A stretch of DNA of 64,000 nucleotides from Boudabousia tangfeifanii. Its GTDB lineage: Bacteria; Actinomycetota; Actinomycetes; Actinomycetales; Actinomycetaceae. The stretch is from assembly GCF_001856685.1 (NCBI RefSeq), contig NZ_CP017812.1, forward strand, positions 1,488,001-1,552,000, written 5' to 3'. The translations under genes and the position numbers were made by a program. Position 1 is the first letter of the stretch; every line of letters begins with the position of its first letter. Shown here in pieces: positions 7,698 to 16,768 of this stretch. The notes under the pieces were generated by a model. It was not told where the DNA came from, ran no database searches, and worked only from the letters and a program-made list of their open reading frames with translations.

Positions 7698-10364
7698 ATG
7701 GCTATTTCTCGAATTGCCCCTCTGCCGTCCGAAACCCCTACCGCCAGCGCCCCTGATCGGGTCAGCGCGGACGGCCTCGAACAAAAATGGGGCGAGGTGT
7801 GGCGTGAGGCTGGCACCTACAGTTTTGATGCCAAGGCTGAACGAGACGATATTTTCTCGATCGATACTCCCCCGCCAACTGTTTCTGGTTCTTTGCACGT
7901 TGGTCACGTTTTCAGCTACACCCACACTGACGTTCTAGCCCGCTTCCGTCGTATGCGCGGTCAGACCGTTTTCTACCCAATGGGTTGGGACGATAATGGT
8001 CTTCCGACTGAACGTCGTGTCCAGAACTACTTCGGGGTTCGTTGCGATCCTTCTTTGCCATACGAACCAGATTTCGTCCCTCCGCATGAGGGCGGTGAAG
8101 GCAAGTCGATTAAGGCTGCCGATCAGAAGCCAATTAGCCGTAAGAACTTCATCGAACTGTGCCAGCGTTTGACTGCCGAGGACGAGCAGCAGTTCGAAAA
8201 CTTGTGGCGTCACTTGGGTCTTTCGGTGGACTGGAACCTTCACTACCAGACTATTGGTAACCGTGCTCGCAAGGTTGCTCAGGCCGCTTTCCTTAAGAAC
8301 CTTGAGCGCGGCGAAGCTTATCAAGCTGCGGCTCCCGGTCTTTGGGACGTTACTTTCCAGACCGCGGTAGCTCAGGCAGAACTTGAAGCTCGTGAATACC
8401 CGGGCCATTACCATGCCCTAGCTTTCCATGGTAAGGACGGCGATGTCGTAATCGAAACTACCCGTCCAGAATTGCTTCCTGCTTGTGTAGCTTTGATTGC
8501 TCACCCTGATGACGAACGTTACCAGCACCTTTTCGGTACCACGGTCACCTCCCCAGGTTTCGAGGTCGAGGTGCCTGTTTTGGCTCACCCTGCCGCTGAA
8601 ATGGACAAGGGCGCCGGTATCGCCATGTGCTGTACTTTCGGTGACCTAACTGACGTGCAGTGGTGGCGTGAGCTTTCTTTGCCAATGCGTTCAGTTTTGC
8701 GTAAGGACGGCCGTCTGCTTTCTGAGGTTCCTGAATGGATTACTTCCGAAGCTGGTCGCAAGCTTTATGAAGAGTGCGCTGCCAAGACTACTTTCAGCGC
8801 CCGTAAGGCAATCGTGGAGCATTTGGCCGAGTCTGGCGAAATGATTGGCGATCCAAAGCCTACCCAGCGTATGACTAACTTCTTTGAAAAGGGCGATAAG
8901 CCACTTGAAATCGTGACTTCTCGTCAGTGGTACATCCGTAATGGTGGCCGCGAGTTCACTGCTGCTGGCAAGAGTGCTGATCTGCGTGATGCTTTGATTG
9001 CCCGTGGTGAAGAGCTCAAGTTCCACCCAGACTTCATGCGAGTCCGCTATGAAAACTGGGTTCGTGGTTTGAATACTGACTGGTTGGTTTCGCGTCAGCG
9101 CTTCTTCGGTGTTTCCCTTCCTTTGTGGTACCGCATCAATGAAGCCGGCGAGGTCGATTACAACCAGGTTTTGACCCCAACTTTGGATATGTTGCCGGTC
9201 GATCCAACCGTCGACGTCCCGCCTTCGTTTACCGAAGAACAGCGCGATGTTCCTGGTGGCTTTACTGCTGAAGTAGACATTATGGATACTTGGGCAACTT
9301 CGTCTTTGACCCCACAGATTGCTGGCGGCTGGTTAGAAGATGACGAATTGTTCGCTAAGGTCTTCCCTATGTCGGTTCGTCCTCAGGGCCAGGATATTAT
9401 CCGTACTTGGTTGTTCTCTACTGTGGTTCGTTCGGAACTTGAATTTGATTCCCTGCCTTGGGAACACGCCACCATTTCTGGCTGGATTTTGGATCCTGAC
9501 CGTAAGAAGATGTCAAAGTCTAAGGGCAATGTGGTGACCCCAATGGGTTTGCTTGAGAAGCACGGCTCGGACGCGGTCCGTTACTGGGCTGCTTCGGCTC
9601 GTTTGGGCACCGACGCTGCTTTCGATGAAGCCCAAATGAAGGTTGGTCGTCGTTTGGCGATTAAGCTACTAAATGCTTCTAAGTTTGCTTTGACCATGGA
9701 TGCTGATGGGCACCGTGTGCTTCTTGATCCTGCTTTGGTAACGGTGGATGTTGACCGAGCTGTTTTGGCTCGTTTGCGTGAGGTCATTGCGCATGCCACC
9801 GAGGCTTTCGAAGCTTTTGACCATACTCGGGCTTTGGAAGAAACGGAAGCGTTCTTCTGGAACTTCACTGACGATTACTTGGAATTGGTGAAGGAACGTG
9901 CTTACAACCGTGAAGGTAAGTACTCGGCTGAAGAGGCTGATTCGGCTCGCGCTGCCCTAGCGATCGTAGTTAACACTGTGGTTCGTTTGTTGGCACCGTT
10001 CTTGCCGTACAGTGCGGAAGAAGTTTGGTCTTGGTACCGTGAAGGTTCGGTTCACTTGGCTCAGTGGCCTTCGGTTGACGAGTTGTCGACTATCGAGGGC
10101 GATGCTTCCTTGTTGGCCGCTGCTGCTGGCGCTTTGACCGCTCTTCGTAAGATTAAGTCTGAAGCTAAGGTTTCCCCGAAGACTCCGATTTTGTCGGCTA
10201 CTTTGGAGGTCCCGGAGCAGCTGGTTTCTCAGCTTGAGTTGGTTCGTGCTGACTTGATTAACTCTGCCGTGGTGACTGGTCCGCTTGAATTCCAGTCAGC
10301 CGAGGTCGAAGCAATCCAGATGGCTGCTAGCGAACTTGGGGAACCCCCAGCAAAACGAAAGTGA
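7698..10364 (+). CDS. valS: Valyl-tRNA synthetase
   Basis: An 888-residue class I aminoacyl-tRNA synthetase that charges tRNA-Val. The HIGH-type motif is HVGH (residues 67-70), the WDDNGLPTERRVQN segment and a CP1 editing domain follow, and the KMSKS motif is exact (residues 604-608, then KGNVVTP). A C-terminal anticodon-binding helical domain is present, and the long C-terminal coiled coil is short or absent. A Shine-Dalgarno (AAGGAT) sits 11 bases before the ATG. The acyl-CoA ligase gene begins 13 bp after the stop. The 68-bp upstream gap is far too short for a T-box leader. Confidence 0.96.
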   Translation: MAISRIAPLPSETPTASAPDRVSADGLEQKWGEVWREAGTYSFDAKAERDDIFSIDTPPPTVSGSLHVGHVFSYTHTDVLARFRRMRGQTVFYPMGWDDNGLPTERRVQNYFGVRCDPSLPYEPDFVPPHEGGEGKSIKAADQKPISRKNFIELCQRLTAEDEQQFENLWRHLGLSVDWNLHYQTIGNRARKVAQAAFLKNLERGEAYQAAAPGLWDVTFQTAVAQAELEAREYPGHYHALAFHGKDGDVVIETTRPELLPACVALIAHPDDERYQHLFGTTVTSPGFEVEVPVLAHPAAEMDKGAGIAMCCTFGDLTDVQWWRELSLPMRSVLRKDGRLLSEVPEWITSEAGRKLYEECAAKTTFSARKAIVEHLAESGEMIGDPKPTQRMTNFFEKGDKPLEIVTSRQWYIRNGGREFTAAGKSADLRDALIARGEELKFHPDFMRVRYENWVRGLNTDWLVSRQRFFGVSLPLWYRINEAGEVDYNQVLTPTLDMLPVDPTVDVPPSFTEEQRDVPGGFTAEVDIMDTWATSSLTPQIAGGWLEDDELFAKVFPMSVRPQGQDIIRTWLFSTVVRSELEFDSLPWEHATISGWILDPDRKKMSKSKGNVVTPMGLLEKHGSDAVRYWAASARLGTDAAFDEAQMKVGRRLAIKLLNASKFALTMDADGHRVLLDPALVTVDVDRAVLARLREVIAHATEAFEAFDHTRALEETEAFFWNFTDDYLELVKERAYNREGKYSAEEADSARAALAIVVNTVVRLLAPFLPYSAEEVWSWYREGSVHLAQWPSVDELSTIEGDASLLAAAAGALTALRKIKSEAKVSPKTPILSATLEVPEQLVSQLELVRADLINSAVVTGPLEFQSAEVEAIQMAASELGEPPAKRK

Positions 10365-10377
10365 GGCGCTTAGCCTA

Positions 10378-12300
10378 ATGTTTGGCTTTGGTCGCGATAA
10401 AGATCCGATTTCTGAACCGGATGAGTTGGAAGAAGAGACTTCTTCGGAAGACCTAGAGGAAACGGCTTCACCTAGTACTGACGTGTTGGAATGGCACGGC
10501 CCAGTAATGGTCAAAACGGAAGATTATATGACCCTTCCATGGCTATTGGCAGAACGTGTGAAGCGTAGTCCTCACAGCACGCTCATTGAGGTAAAAAACT
10601 CGATTGGCCGTGGTTGGCGTCGAGTTTCTGCTACCGATTTTGCCGCTGATGTGATGAGCACTGCCCGCGGTTTAGTTGGTTTGGGTTTGCAGCCAGGTGA
10701 TGCTATCGCGATCATGGCCCACACTTCGTATGATTGGACCCTACTCGATTTTTCCGCTTGGGCGGCAGGTCTAGTGGTTGTCCCGATTTATGAGACTTCT
10801 TCTTCTGAACAGATCTCATGGACCATTGAAAACTCCAATGTGAAGATGGTTGTCACTGAAAACGCTACTATGCGTCGTTTGGTTTCTGCCTCGGTTCCAG
10901 AAGGAACTTTGCAATATATTTTCGCTTTGGATGATTCTGGCGTTGTCCGGATTAAAGAAGCTGGCCGTGAAGTAGCAGAAGCGGTTGTCGAAGAGCGCAC
11001 GGCAGCATTGACTACCGATTCTCTGGCAACGATTATTTACACTTCTGGCACTACTGGGCGTCCGAAGGGTGTTGAGCTTACCCACGGCAATTTCAGTATC
11101 TTGGCTATGAATGGTCACGAGTGGATGCCTGAGATTGCCAAACCGAAGGATTCGCGTCTGCTAATCTTCTTGCCTTTGGCTCACGTGTATGCCCGTTTCT
11201 TGGTTGTGTTCCAGATTTCTGGCAATGGCGTTTTGGCACATACCCCGAATGTGAAGTCGTTGCTTGATGACTTGGCCAGCTTCAAACCAACCTATTTGTT
11301 GGCTGTGCCCCGCGTTTTAGAGAAAATTTATAACTCGGCAGAAGCTAAGGCAGCCAGTTCGCCCTCGAAACGTAAGATTTTCCGTTGGGCAGTAGCCACG
11401 GCGATCGAGTATTCGCAGGCTCTTGATACCGAGGAAGGTCCTTCTAAGTCTTTGACCACTCGTCGACTTTTAGCTGATCGTCTAGTTTTCTCGACTCTGC
11501 GTCATCTCATGGGTGGCAACGTCAAATATGTGATTAGTGGTGGCGGTCCTTTGGGCTTACGCTTGGGACACTTCTATCGTGGCATGGGCATGACCGTGTT
11601 GGAAGGATACGGCTTGACCGAATGTTTGATCGCTTCGGTCAACACGGTTCGTCTGTCAAAGATTGGTACCATCGGTCCCCCGATTTCGACGCTTGGCTTC
11701 CGAATCAGTGACGAGGGCGAAATCCAGATCCAAGGTCCCTCAGTTTCTCGCGGTTACCACAATAATCCTGAGGCCAATGCTGAGGCATTTACTGAGGATG
11801 GTTGGTTCCGTACCGGAGATATTGGTAGCGTGGATTTCGATGGCTACGTCCGGATTACTGGTCGAGCTAAGGAACTGATTGTTACAGCTGGTGGGAAGAA
11901 CGTCTCCCCTGCTGTTTTGGAAGATGCCATGCGTGGTCATCCGTTGATCAGCCAAGTGGTGGTCGTTGGTGATAAGCGTCCATTTATTGCTGCCTTGATT
12001 ACTTTGGATGAGGAAATGTTGCCAATGTGGCTGACCAACCACGGTTTACCGCATATGGACGTAGCCGAGGCTGCTCGCCATCCTCAGGTTTTGGCCGCGC
12101 TGGAACGAGCGGTGAAAAAGGCCAATGAGCATGTTTCTCGGGCGGAATCGATCCGTGAAATCCGGGTGCTAGTTACTGACTTTACCGAGGATAACGGCAT
12201 GTTGACCCCGTCGATGAAGGTGAAGCGTCCGGTAGTGCTCCGTGCTTTCCAGAAGGAAATTGACGAGATCTACGGTGGTCCAGTTAGCCGCGGGCACTAG
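10378..12300 (+). CDS. Long-chain fatty-acid-CoA ligase (FadD15-like)
   Basis: A 640-residue adenylate-forming enzyme that activates long-chain fatty acids with ATP and CoA. It has an acidic N-terminal extension (about 35 residues), the AMP-binding P-loop TSGTTGRPKG (residues 222-231), YGLTE at the centre, and the WFRTGDIG ... GRAKELIVTAGGKNVSP C-terminal hinge and signature. The ATG at 10378 is chosen because the acidic extension starts there and valS ends 13 bp upstream; an earlier in-frame start at 10285 lies inside valS. The last codons (VSRGH-stop) form the first copy of a 23-bp tandem repeat that continues past the stop. Confidence 0.9.
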   Translation: MFGFGRDKDPISEPDELEEETSSEDLEETASPSTDVLEWHGPVMVKTEDYMTLPWLLAERVKRSPHSTLIEVKNSIGRGWRRVSATDFAADVMSTARGLVGLGLQPGDAIAIMAHTSYDWTLLDFSAWAAGLVVVPIYETSSSEQISWTIENSNVKMVVTENATMRRLVSASVPEGTLQYIFALDDSGVVRIKEAGREVAEAVVEERTAALTTDSLATIIYTSGTTGRPKGVELTHGNFSILAMNGHEWMPEIAKPKDSRLLIFLPLAHVYARFLVVFQISGNGVLAHTPNVKSLLDDLASFKPTYLLAVPRVLEKIYNSAEAKAASSPSKRKIFRWAVATAIEYSQALDTEEGPSKSLTTRRLLADRLVFSTLRHLMGGNVKYVISGGGPLGLRLGHFYRGMGMTVLEGYGLTECLIASVNTVRLSKIGTIGPPISTLGFRISDEGEIQIQGPSVSRGYHNNPEANAEAFTEDGWFRTGDIGSVDFDGYVRITGRAKELIVTAGGKNVSPAVLEDAMRGHPLISQVVVVGDKRPFIAALITLDEEMLPMWLTNHGLPHMDVAEAARHPQVLAALERAVKKANEHVSRAESIREIRVLVTDFTEDNGMLTPSMKVKRPVVLRAFQKEIDEIYGGPVSRGH

Positions 12301-12363
12301 GCTGTCTTAGCCGCGGGCACTAGGCTGTCTTAGCTGCTGGCACTAGGCTGTCTTAGCTGCTGG
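12284..12363. repeat. 23-bp tandem repeat spanning a stop codon
   Basis: Three full copies of a 23-bp unit (12284-12306, 12307-12329, 12330-12352) plus an 11-bp partial copy lie head to tail. The first copy contains the last codons and TAG stop of the acyl-CoA ligase; copies 1 and 2 are identical, and copy 3 differs at two positions. Each full copy repeats the TAG, so the C-terminal end of the gene has been duplicated into the spacer. Confidence 0.9.
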
Positions 12364-12492
12364 TTCAGTCAATTTCTGGCATCTAGGCTACTACTTGGCA
12401 CCGTCTTAGCTGATACTGCCCGGCTCGCATCCTTTTGGTTCAAGGGCCTTTATGCTACAAGTTGAGCGCGTCCTCAGCTGTCGAGCTTAATA

Positions 12493-12540
12493 AAGTTTTG
12501 CGGGGGCGAAACCAAAACCGGTTTCGCCCCCGCAAAACTT
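12493..12540. terminator. Bidirectional terminator hairpin
   Basis: A perfect 21-bp stem with a 6-nt loop. The stem carries A/T ends that give T-runs in both directions. It lies between the convergent acyl-CoA ligase and phosphohexomutase genes. Confidence 0.93.
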
Positions 12541-12548
12541 TTGGCTGA

Positions 12549-14033
12549 TTAACCTAAGTGGTAGTAGTCGGCGACGGTATCGACGATTTCTTGGGCTGCT
12601 TCCTTGGTAGGCATTTCAGCGAAAACACGTAGCAACGGCTCGGTCCCTGAGAAGCGGATGACGACCCACCCATCGTTCTTGAAGTAGATCTTGCAGCCGT
12701 CTAGGAAGGAAACATGATCAATTTCTTCCTTGAAGGTTGGCAGGTCTTTATCGGTGAAGACCTGCTGCATGAGCTTTTCTTTGAGGTCGATGGTGAAGGA
12801 CAGGTTTGCTTCAACCATTTCGAGTTTGCCATACTGCGCAATCAAGTCAGCGTAGATTTGCGATAGTGGTTTGCCCTTCTTAGCGACCATTTCCACGAGC
12901 AGTGAACCGGCATATATGCCGTCTTTACCTGCGATGTGTCCACGTACGGTTAGACCGCCGGAGGATTCACCGCCGATGATGGCGTCGTGTTCAGCCATCG
13001 CAGCACTGACCCATTTGAAGCCGACGGGAACTTCAATACATTCTTGTCCGTGGGCTTTAGCTACTCGGTCTAGGAGATGGGTGGTGGCCAAGTTCCTAAC
13101 GCACGGACCTTCCCATCCTTTATCTTCAAGTAGGTAGCTGTATAGCAGTACTAGGATTTCATTCGGGTGCAAGAATGCGCCGGTGTCGTCAACGATGCCG
13201 AGCCGGTCGGCGTCACCGTCAGTAGCAATACCGAGTGCTGCTTGGGAATCGATTACTGCACGTTGCAAGGCATGCACGGTATCAAATGCCGGTGAGGGCA
13301 TGCGTCCACCGAAAAGTGGATCGCGACGGTCATGGATGGTGTGTAGATCGCATCTGGCGGTCAGTAGGATGGTTTGAAGACAGGTACGCGAAACCCCGAA
13401 CATGGGGTCAAGGATGATCCGCAGTCCCGCTTTGCGAATCGCGTCGGTATCAATCACTTCCATGATCGAGTCGATGTAGTCGTTCATGGTGGTGGCGGTG
13501 GTGATTAGCCCTGCTTCGGTGGCAGCGACGGGATCGACAGTCTTGATCTCATCGGGCCCTAAGGCACGTGCTTTGGTTTGGATTTTGTCGGTAACGGCAA
13601 CTTCAGCATCGCGCCCGCCCGCGGTGAAGATCTTCATGCCGTTGTAAATGGCGGGGTTGTGGGAGGCGGTTAGGGCTACCCCGTAGGCACAACCCAGATT
13701 GCGCACAGTCCACATAATCATAGGGGTTGGTGCTGGTGTGTCAATCAAATGTACGTGCAGTTCATTTGCTGCGAGTACTTCTGCTACCCACCAGGTGAAA
13801 GCGTCGGAAAGGAAGCGTCGGTCATAGCCGAGTACGATCGGTTTGTCCGAGACGTTTTCTTCATGGATTAGATCGGCGAGGGCTTGGGCTACACGTTGAA
13901 CGTTTAGTTTGGTAAATCCCTCGGCGATAATGGCACGCCAACCACCAGTACCGAAGTTGATTTCTGGTTGAGTGGCGGCAACGATGGAAAGCTGATTCGG
14001 GCGGAATGCCCCATTGTCATGATTGTGTTCCAT
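12549..14033 (-). CDS. Phosphoglucomutase/phosphomannomutase family protein
   Basis: A 494-residue alpha-D-phosphohexomutase that interconverts hexose 1- and 6-phosphates through a phosphoserine. The catalytic serine loop is TASHNP (Ser124), the metal-binding loop is DGDADR (residues 272-277), the sugar-binding loop is GESSGG, and the phosphate-binding loop is RFSGTEPLLR near the C-terminus. The N-terminal FGTGGWRA motif is typical of the group. Phosphoglucomutase and phosphomannomutase activity cannot be told apart from sequence alone. With galK and galT elsewhere in the window it could supply glucose 6-phosphate from glucose 1-phosphate. It is a single gene with its own terminator. Confidence 0.9.
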   Translation of the reverse strand: MEHNHDNGAFRPNQLSIVAATQPEINFGTGGWRAIIAEGFTKLNVQRVAQALADLIHEENVSDKPIVLGYDRRFLSDAFTWWVAEVLAANELHVHLIDTPAPTPMIMWTVRNLGCAYGVALTASHNPAIYNGMKIFTAGGRDAEVAVTDKIQTKARALGPDEIKTVDPVAATEAGLITTATTMNDYIDSIMEVIDTDAIRKAGLRIILDPMFGVSRTCLQTILLTARCDLHTIHDRRDPLFGGRMPSPAFDTVHALQRAVIDSQAALGIATDGDADRLGIVDDTGAFLHPNEILVLLYSYLLEDKGWEGPCVRNLATTHLLDRVAKAHGQECIEVPVGFKWVSAAMAEHDAIIGGESSGGLTVRGHIAGKDGIYAGSLLVEMVAKKGKPLSQIYADLIAQYGKLEMVEANLSFTIDLKEKLMQQVFTDKDLPTFKEEIDHVSFLDGCKIYFKNDGWVVIRFSGTEPLLRVFAEMPTKEAAQEIVDTVADYYHLG

Positions 14034-14149
14034 GACTCAAATTATATACGCAAACGGGTCTTAACTGTCGGCTACTTTTGCTTTGAGCATCTTCCCTTTT
14101 CTCCTGTTATGCTACATAACAATTCTTTAGGGAAAGGTTTTTATTTTCC

Positions 14150-14788
14150 ATGAGTGGGGCGCTATTTCTAAAAGCCTTTGGGGCTTTGTTTGCGATTATG
14201 AATCCGTTTGTTAATCTGCCGATTTTCTTGGGTTTAACTGGTGGTTATTCGGTGGCCGAACAAAAGCGTACGGCGCTCAAGACTGTGCTTTCATCGACCA
14301 TCATGGCGGTTATTATTTTCTTTTCAGGAACCGCTTTATTACGGTTTTTCGGGGTTGATCTGGATAATTTCCGGATTGCTGGTGGCCTGATGCTTTTGAT
14401 TATTGGCTTGGGTATGTTGCGTGGTTCCGGTTCTACTACCCATGAAGGTACTGATGGTGAGAAGAAAGAGATTTCGTCCTCGAGCGAGTCTATTTCTTTC
14501 TATCCAATGACCTTTCCCATGCTGATTGGTCCGGGCACGATTACTACCATTATTGTGTTGCAGGCCGATGGCGCTACTTGGCTTGGCCGTCTCACCGTGT
14601 TTGCAGCGTTGGCTGTAGTTTTGCTGTTGGTTGCGGTCGTTTTATATTTCTCAAGCTCTATCTCGAAACACATGTCTTTGACTTTGCGGACAATCATGAC
14701 TCGTTTAGCGGGCATGATTTTGACTGCAATTGCCGTAGAAATGATGACAGTGGGGCTCTTGAAGGTTTTCCCCGGATGGGGCGCTTGA
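14150..14788 (+). CDS. MarC family integral membrane protein
   Basis: A 212-residue, six-helix membrane protein of the MarC (UPF0056) family. The first helix contains FAIMNPFVNLPIFL, the usual signature. A hydrophilic loop (about residues 87-118, including a Glu/Ser-rich stretch) separates two halves, and the second half opens with YPMTFPMLIGPGTI, the internal repeat of the signature. The family's substrate is unknown; an early link to multiple-antibiotic resistance was not upheld. A GGGAAAGG precedes the ATG at somewhat long spacing. It forms a monocistronic unit ending at the hairpin 14984-15024. Confidence 0.9.
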   Translation: MSGALFLKAFGALFAIMNPFVNLPIFLGLTGGYSVAEQKRTALKTVLSSTIMAVIIFFSGTALLRFFGVDLDNFRIAGGLMLLIIGLGMLRGSGSTTHEGTDGEKKEISSSSESISFYPMTFPMLIGPGTITTIIVLQADGATWLGRLTVFAALAVVLLLVAVVLYFSSSISKHMSLTLRTIMTRLAGMILTAIAVEMMTVGLLKVFPGWGA

Positions 14789-14983
14789 TCGAGGGCGGCT
14801 ATGCCCAGGCGGCAAAACCCACTAACGCCGCTCAGCTGGCTAAAGCCGCTGAGTTGTCGCGGGTGTGCTCTTACCTGCCAGGACGATACCGCTTGTTATG
14901 CACCAATTTTCGCCGTTTTTGTGGGGCCAGGTAAGGACGACTTTTGCCGGTTCCCCAAAATATGTGTGGCTATTTTTATAGCT

Positions 14984-15024
14984 AGAGGGGGCGTTTACCC
15001 CGGTCTTGGGTAAACGCCCCCTCT
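14984..15024. terminator. Bidirectional terminator hairpin
   Basis: A perfect 17-bp stem with a 7-nt loop, between the convergent marC and ndh genes. The preceding spacer from 14789 has no coding signal that I can support. Confidence 0.88.
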
Positions 15025-15055
15025 AAGAGTTTGAGCTTTTAGTTACCGCTCTCCC

Positions 15056-16603
15056 CTACTTTTCGACTCGTTCCTTTTGGGTGGGGGTCGCTGGTGAGGA
15101 GATCACCTTGGCTGGTTCTTTGTCAGCGCTACGCTGGGCACGACGGGCGGCGTCGGCCTCGGCTGCTTGACGGAAGGCGGCGCGTGGCGAGGTGAGCGAT
15201 CCGAGGGCGACGATTTCCCGCTGGAACAGCATGGCCATGCTCCAGTCGGCGACGATACGTGCCTTTCGGTTCCAGGTTGGCATGGCTAGCATGTGATAGG
15301 AGCGGTGTGCGAACCAGGCCATTGGGCCACGGAGCTTGACGCCCATGATTTCGGCAACGCCCTTCATCAGACCGAGGGAGGCGACGGTGCCGACGTTCTT
15401 GTGGCTGTAGTTGCTCAAGGGCTCGCCGGCAAGGTGTGCGGCAAGGTTTTGCGCGAGGGATTTACCTTGGCGGACTGCATGCTGGGCGGTTGGCGGGCAG
15501 GTGGCATTGCCAGGTGCGGTGAGGTCTGGCACGGCCGCGCAGTCGCCAGCGGCCCAAGCACCTGGCACTACGGTTTCACCGTCTACGACCTGCAAGGCAG
15601 CGTTTGCGCGGACACGGTCGCGTTCGTCGAGTGGTAGGTCGGAGTCGGCTAGAACTGGGTTGGCTTTAACACCGGCGGTCCACACGAGGGTGTCGGCCTC
15701 GAATTCTTCCCCGTTGGAAAGGACGATGTGCCCGTTTTCGCAGGAGTTGAGGAAGGTATTGAGCTTGACTTCGATCCCGCGAGAGTTGAGCTGCTCGAGG
15801 GCGTAGCCGCCGAGTTCTTCACCTAGTTCTGGGAGGATGCGTCGGGCGCCCTCGACCATGACGAAACGGAGCATGTCCATGTCTAGGTTGTCGATGCGCT
15901 TAACGGCTGCGCGGGCCATGTCTTCAACTTCGCCGATGGCTTCGATGCCGGCGAAGCCACCGCCAACGAAAACGAAGGTGAGGAGGCGTTCGCGTTCGGC
16001 TAGGTCTTGGGTGGAAGAGGCGGTCTCGATCTTGGTCAGGACGCGGTTGCGAAGGTTGATGGCTTCTTCGACCTGCTTGAATCCGAGGGCCATGTCGGCC
16101 AAACCTGGGATTGGTAGGGTGCGTGGTTGTGCTCCGAGACCGATGATTAGTTCGTCGTATTCACGAGTGTAAGTTTCAACTTCGCCCTGGTGCTGTTCGC
16201 CGGTTTCTGGGCGAATGGTGACCTGATGCTGTGCGTGGTTGATGTTTTCGATCGAACCAACGATTAGTTCGCATCCTTTCAGGGCGATGCGGTGTGGGGC
16301 AACTACGTGCCGCGCTTCAATGTTGCCGCCGGCCGCTTCGGGTAGGAAGGGCTGGTAGGTCATGTAGGTGCGGGGATCAACGACGGTAATCTGCACCTGT
16401 TCAGGGGTGTAGTAACGGCGTAGGTTTTGGGCGGCAATGAGGCCAATGTAGCCACCGCCAGCCACTAGGACGCGCACTGGAGTTTTCCGTGCTGGGTCCA
16501 GTTCGAGTTTCGGGGTGGCATTTAGTGCCTGGTATCCGAGGGCGGAGGCACCGGCAAGACCAGCCGCACCTAAAGCTATTTTCGCAACATTCATTTTTCG
16601 CAT
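15056..16603 (-). CDS. ndh: Type II NADH dehydrogenase (NAD(P)/FAD oxidoreductase)
   Basis: A 515-residue two-dinucleotide-binding flavoprotein that passes electrons from NADH to quinone without pumping protons. It starts with a hydrophobic segment (residues 7-25), then the FAD Rossmann motif VLVAGGGYIGL. A second motif, FVFVGGGFAGIEAIGE, binds NADH, and the FAD-closing WAAGDCAAVPD and PPTAQHAVRQG motifs follow. The C-terminus is a charged Ala/Arg/Lys tail. NDH-2 enzymes are peripheral membrane proteins; the N-terminal hydrophobic stretch is an extra potential anchor. Divergent membrane helices for a complex are not encoded nearby, and the gene appears monocistronic. Confidence 0.92.
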   Translation of the reverse strand: MRKMNVAKIALGAAGLAGASALGYQALNATPKLELDPARKTPVRVLVAGGGYIGLIAAQNLRRYYTPEQVQITVVDPRTYMTYQPFLPEAAGGNIEARHVVAPHRIALKGCELIVGSIENINHAQHQVTIRPETGEQHQGEVETYTREYDELIIGLGAQPRTLPIPGLADMALGFKQVEEAINLRNRVLTKIETASSTQDLAERERLLTFVFVGGGFAGIEAIGEVEDMARAAVKRIDNLDMDMLRFVMVEGARRILPELGEELGGYALEQLNSRGIEVKLNTFLNSCENGHIVLSNGEEFEADTLVWTAGVKANPVLADSDLPLDERDRVRANAALQVVDGETVVPGAWAAGDCAAVPDLTAPGNATCPPTAQHAVRQGKSLAQNLAAHLAGEPLSNYSHKNVGTVASLGLMKGVAEIMGVKLRGPMAWFAHRSYHMLAMPTWNRKARIVADWSMAMLFQREIVALGSLTSPRAAFRQAAEADAARRAQRSADKEPAKVISSPATPTQKERVEK

Positions 16604-16653
16604 ATAGACAATTTAGCGGATTTAAGCCGTTTTTCGGAGGGCTTTTCCAGTGG

Positions 16654-16706
16654 ATAGGACCACAAAGCTAAGTGGGGTGTCTCACGTGCTAGCTTTGGGG
16701 TCCTAT
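16654..16706. terminator. Terminator hairpin downstream of lipoprotein gene
   Basis: A 17-bp stem with one mismatch and a 19-nt loop, between the lipoprotein stop at 16769 and the ndh start. It would end minus-strand transcription of the lipoprotein pair. Confidence 0.75.
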
Positions 16707-16768
16707 TTACTTAGGTGCGGTTTAATGTCTTTCTTACCAGTTGTGGCCATCCAAAATCCCCTCTGCTT

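Noticed and set aside
12284..12363. Repeats considered as CRISPR or attachment site
   Set aside because: Units abut without spacers and the first lies inside a coding sequence.
14801..15013. ORF after marC
   Set aside because: Low-quality translation, no Shine-Dalgarno, and it runs through the terminator hairpin.
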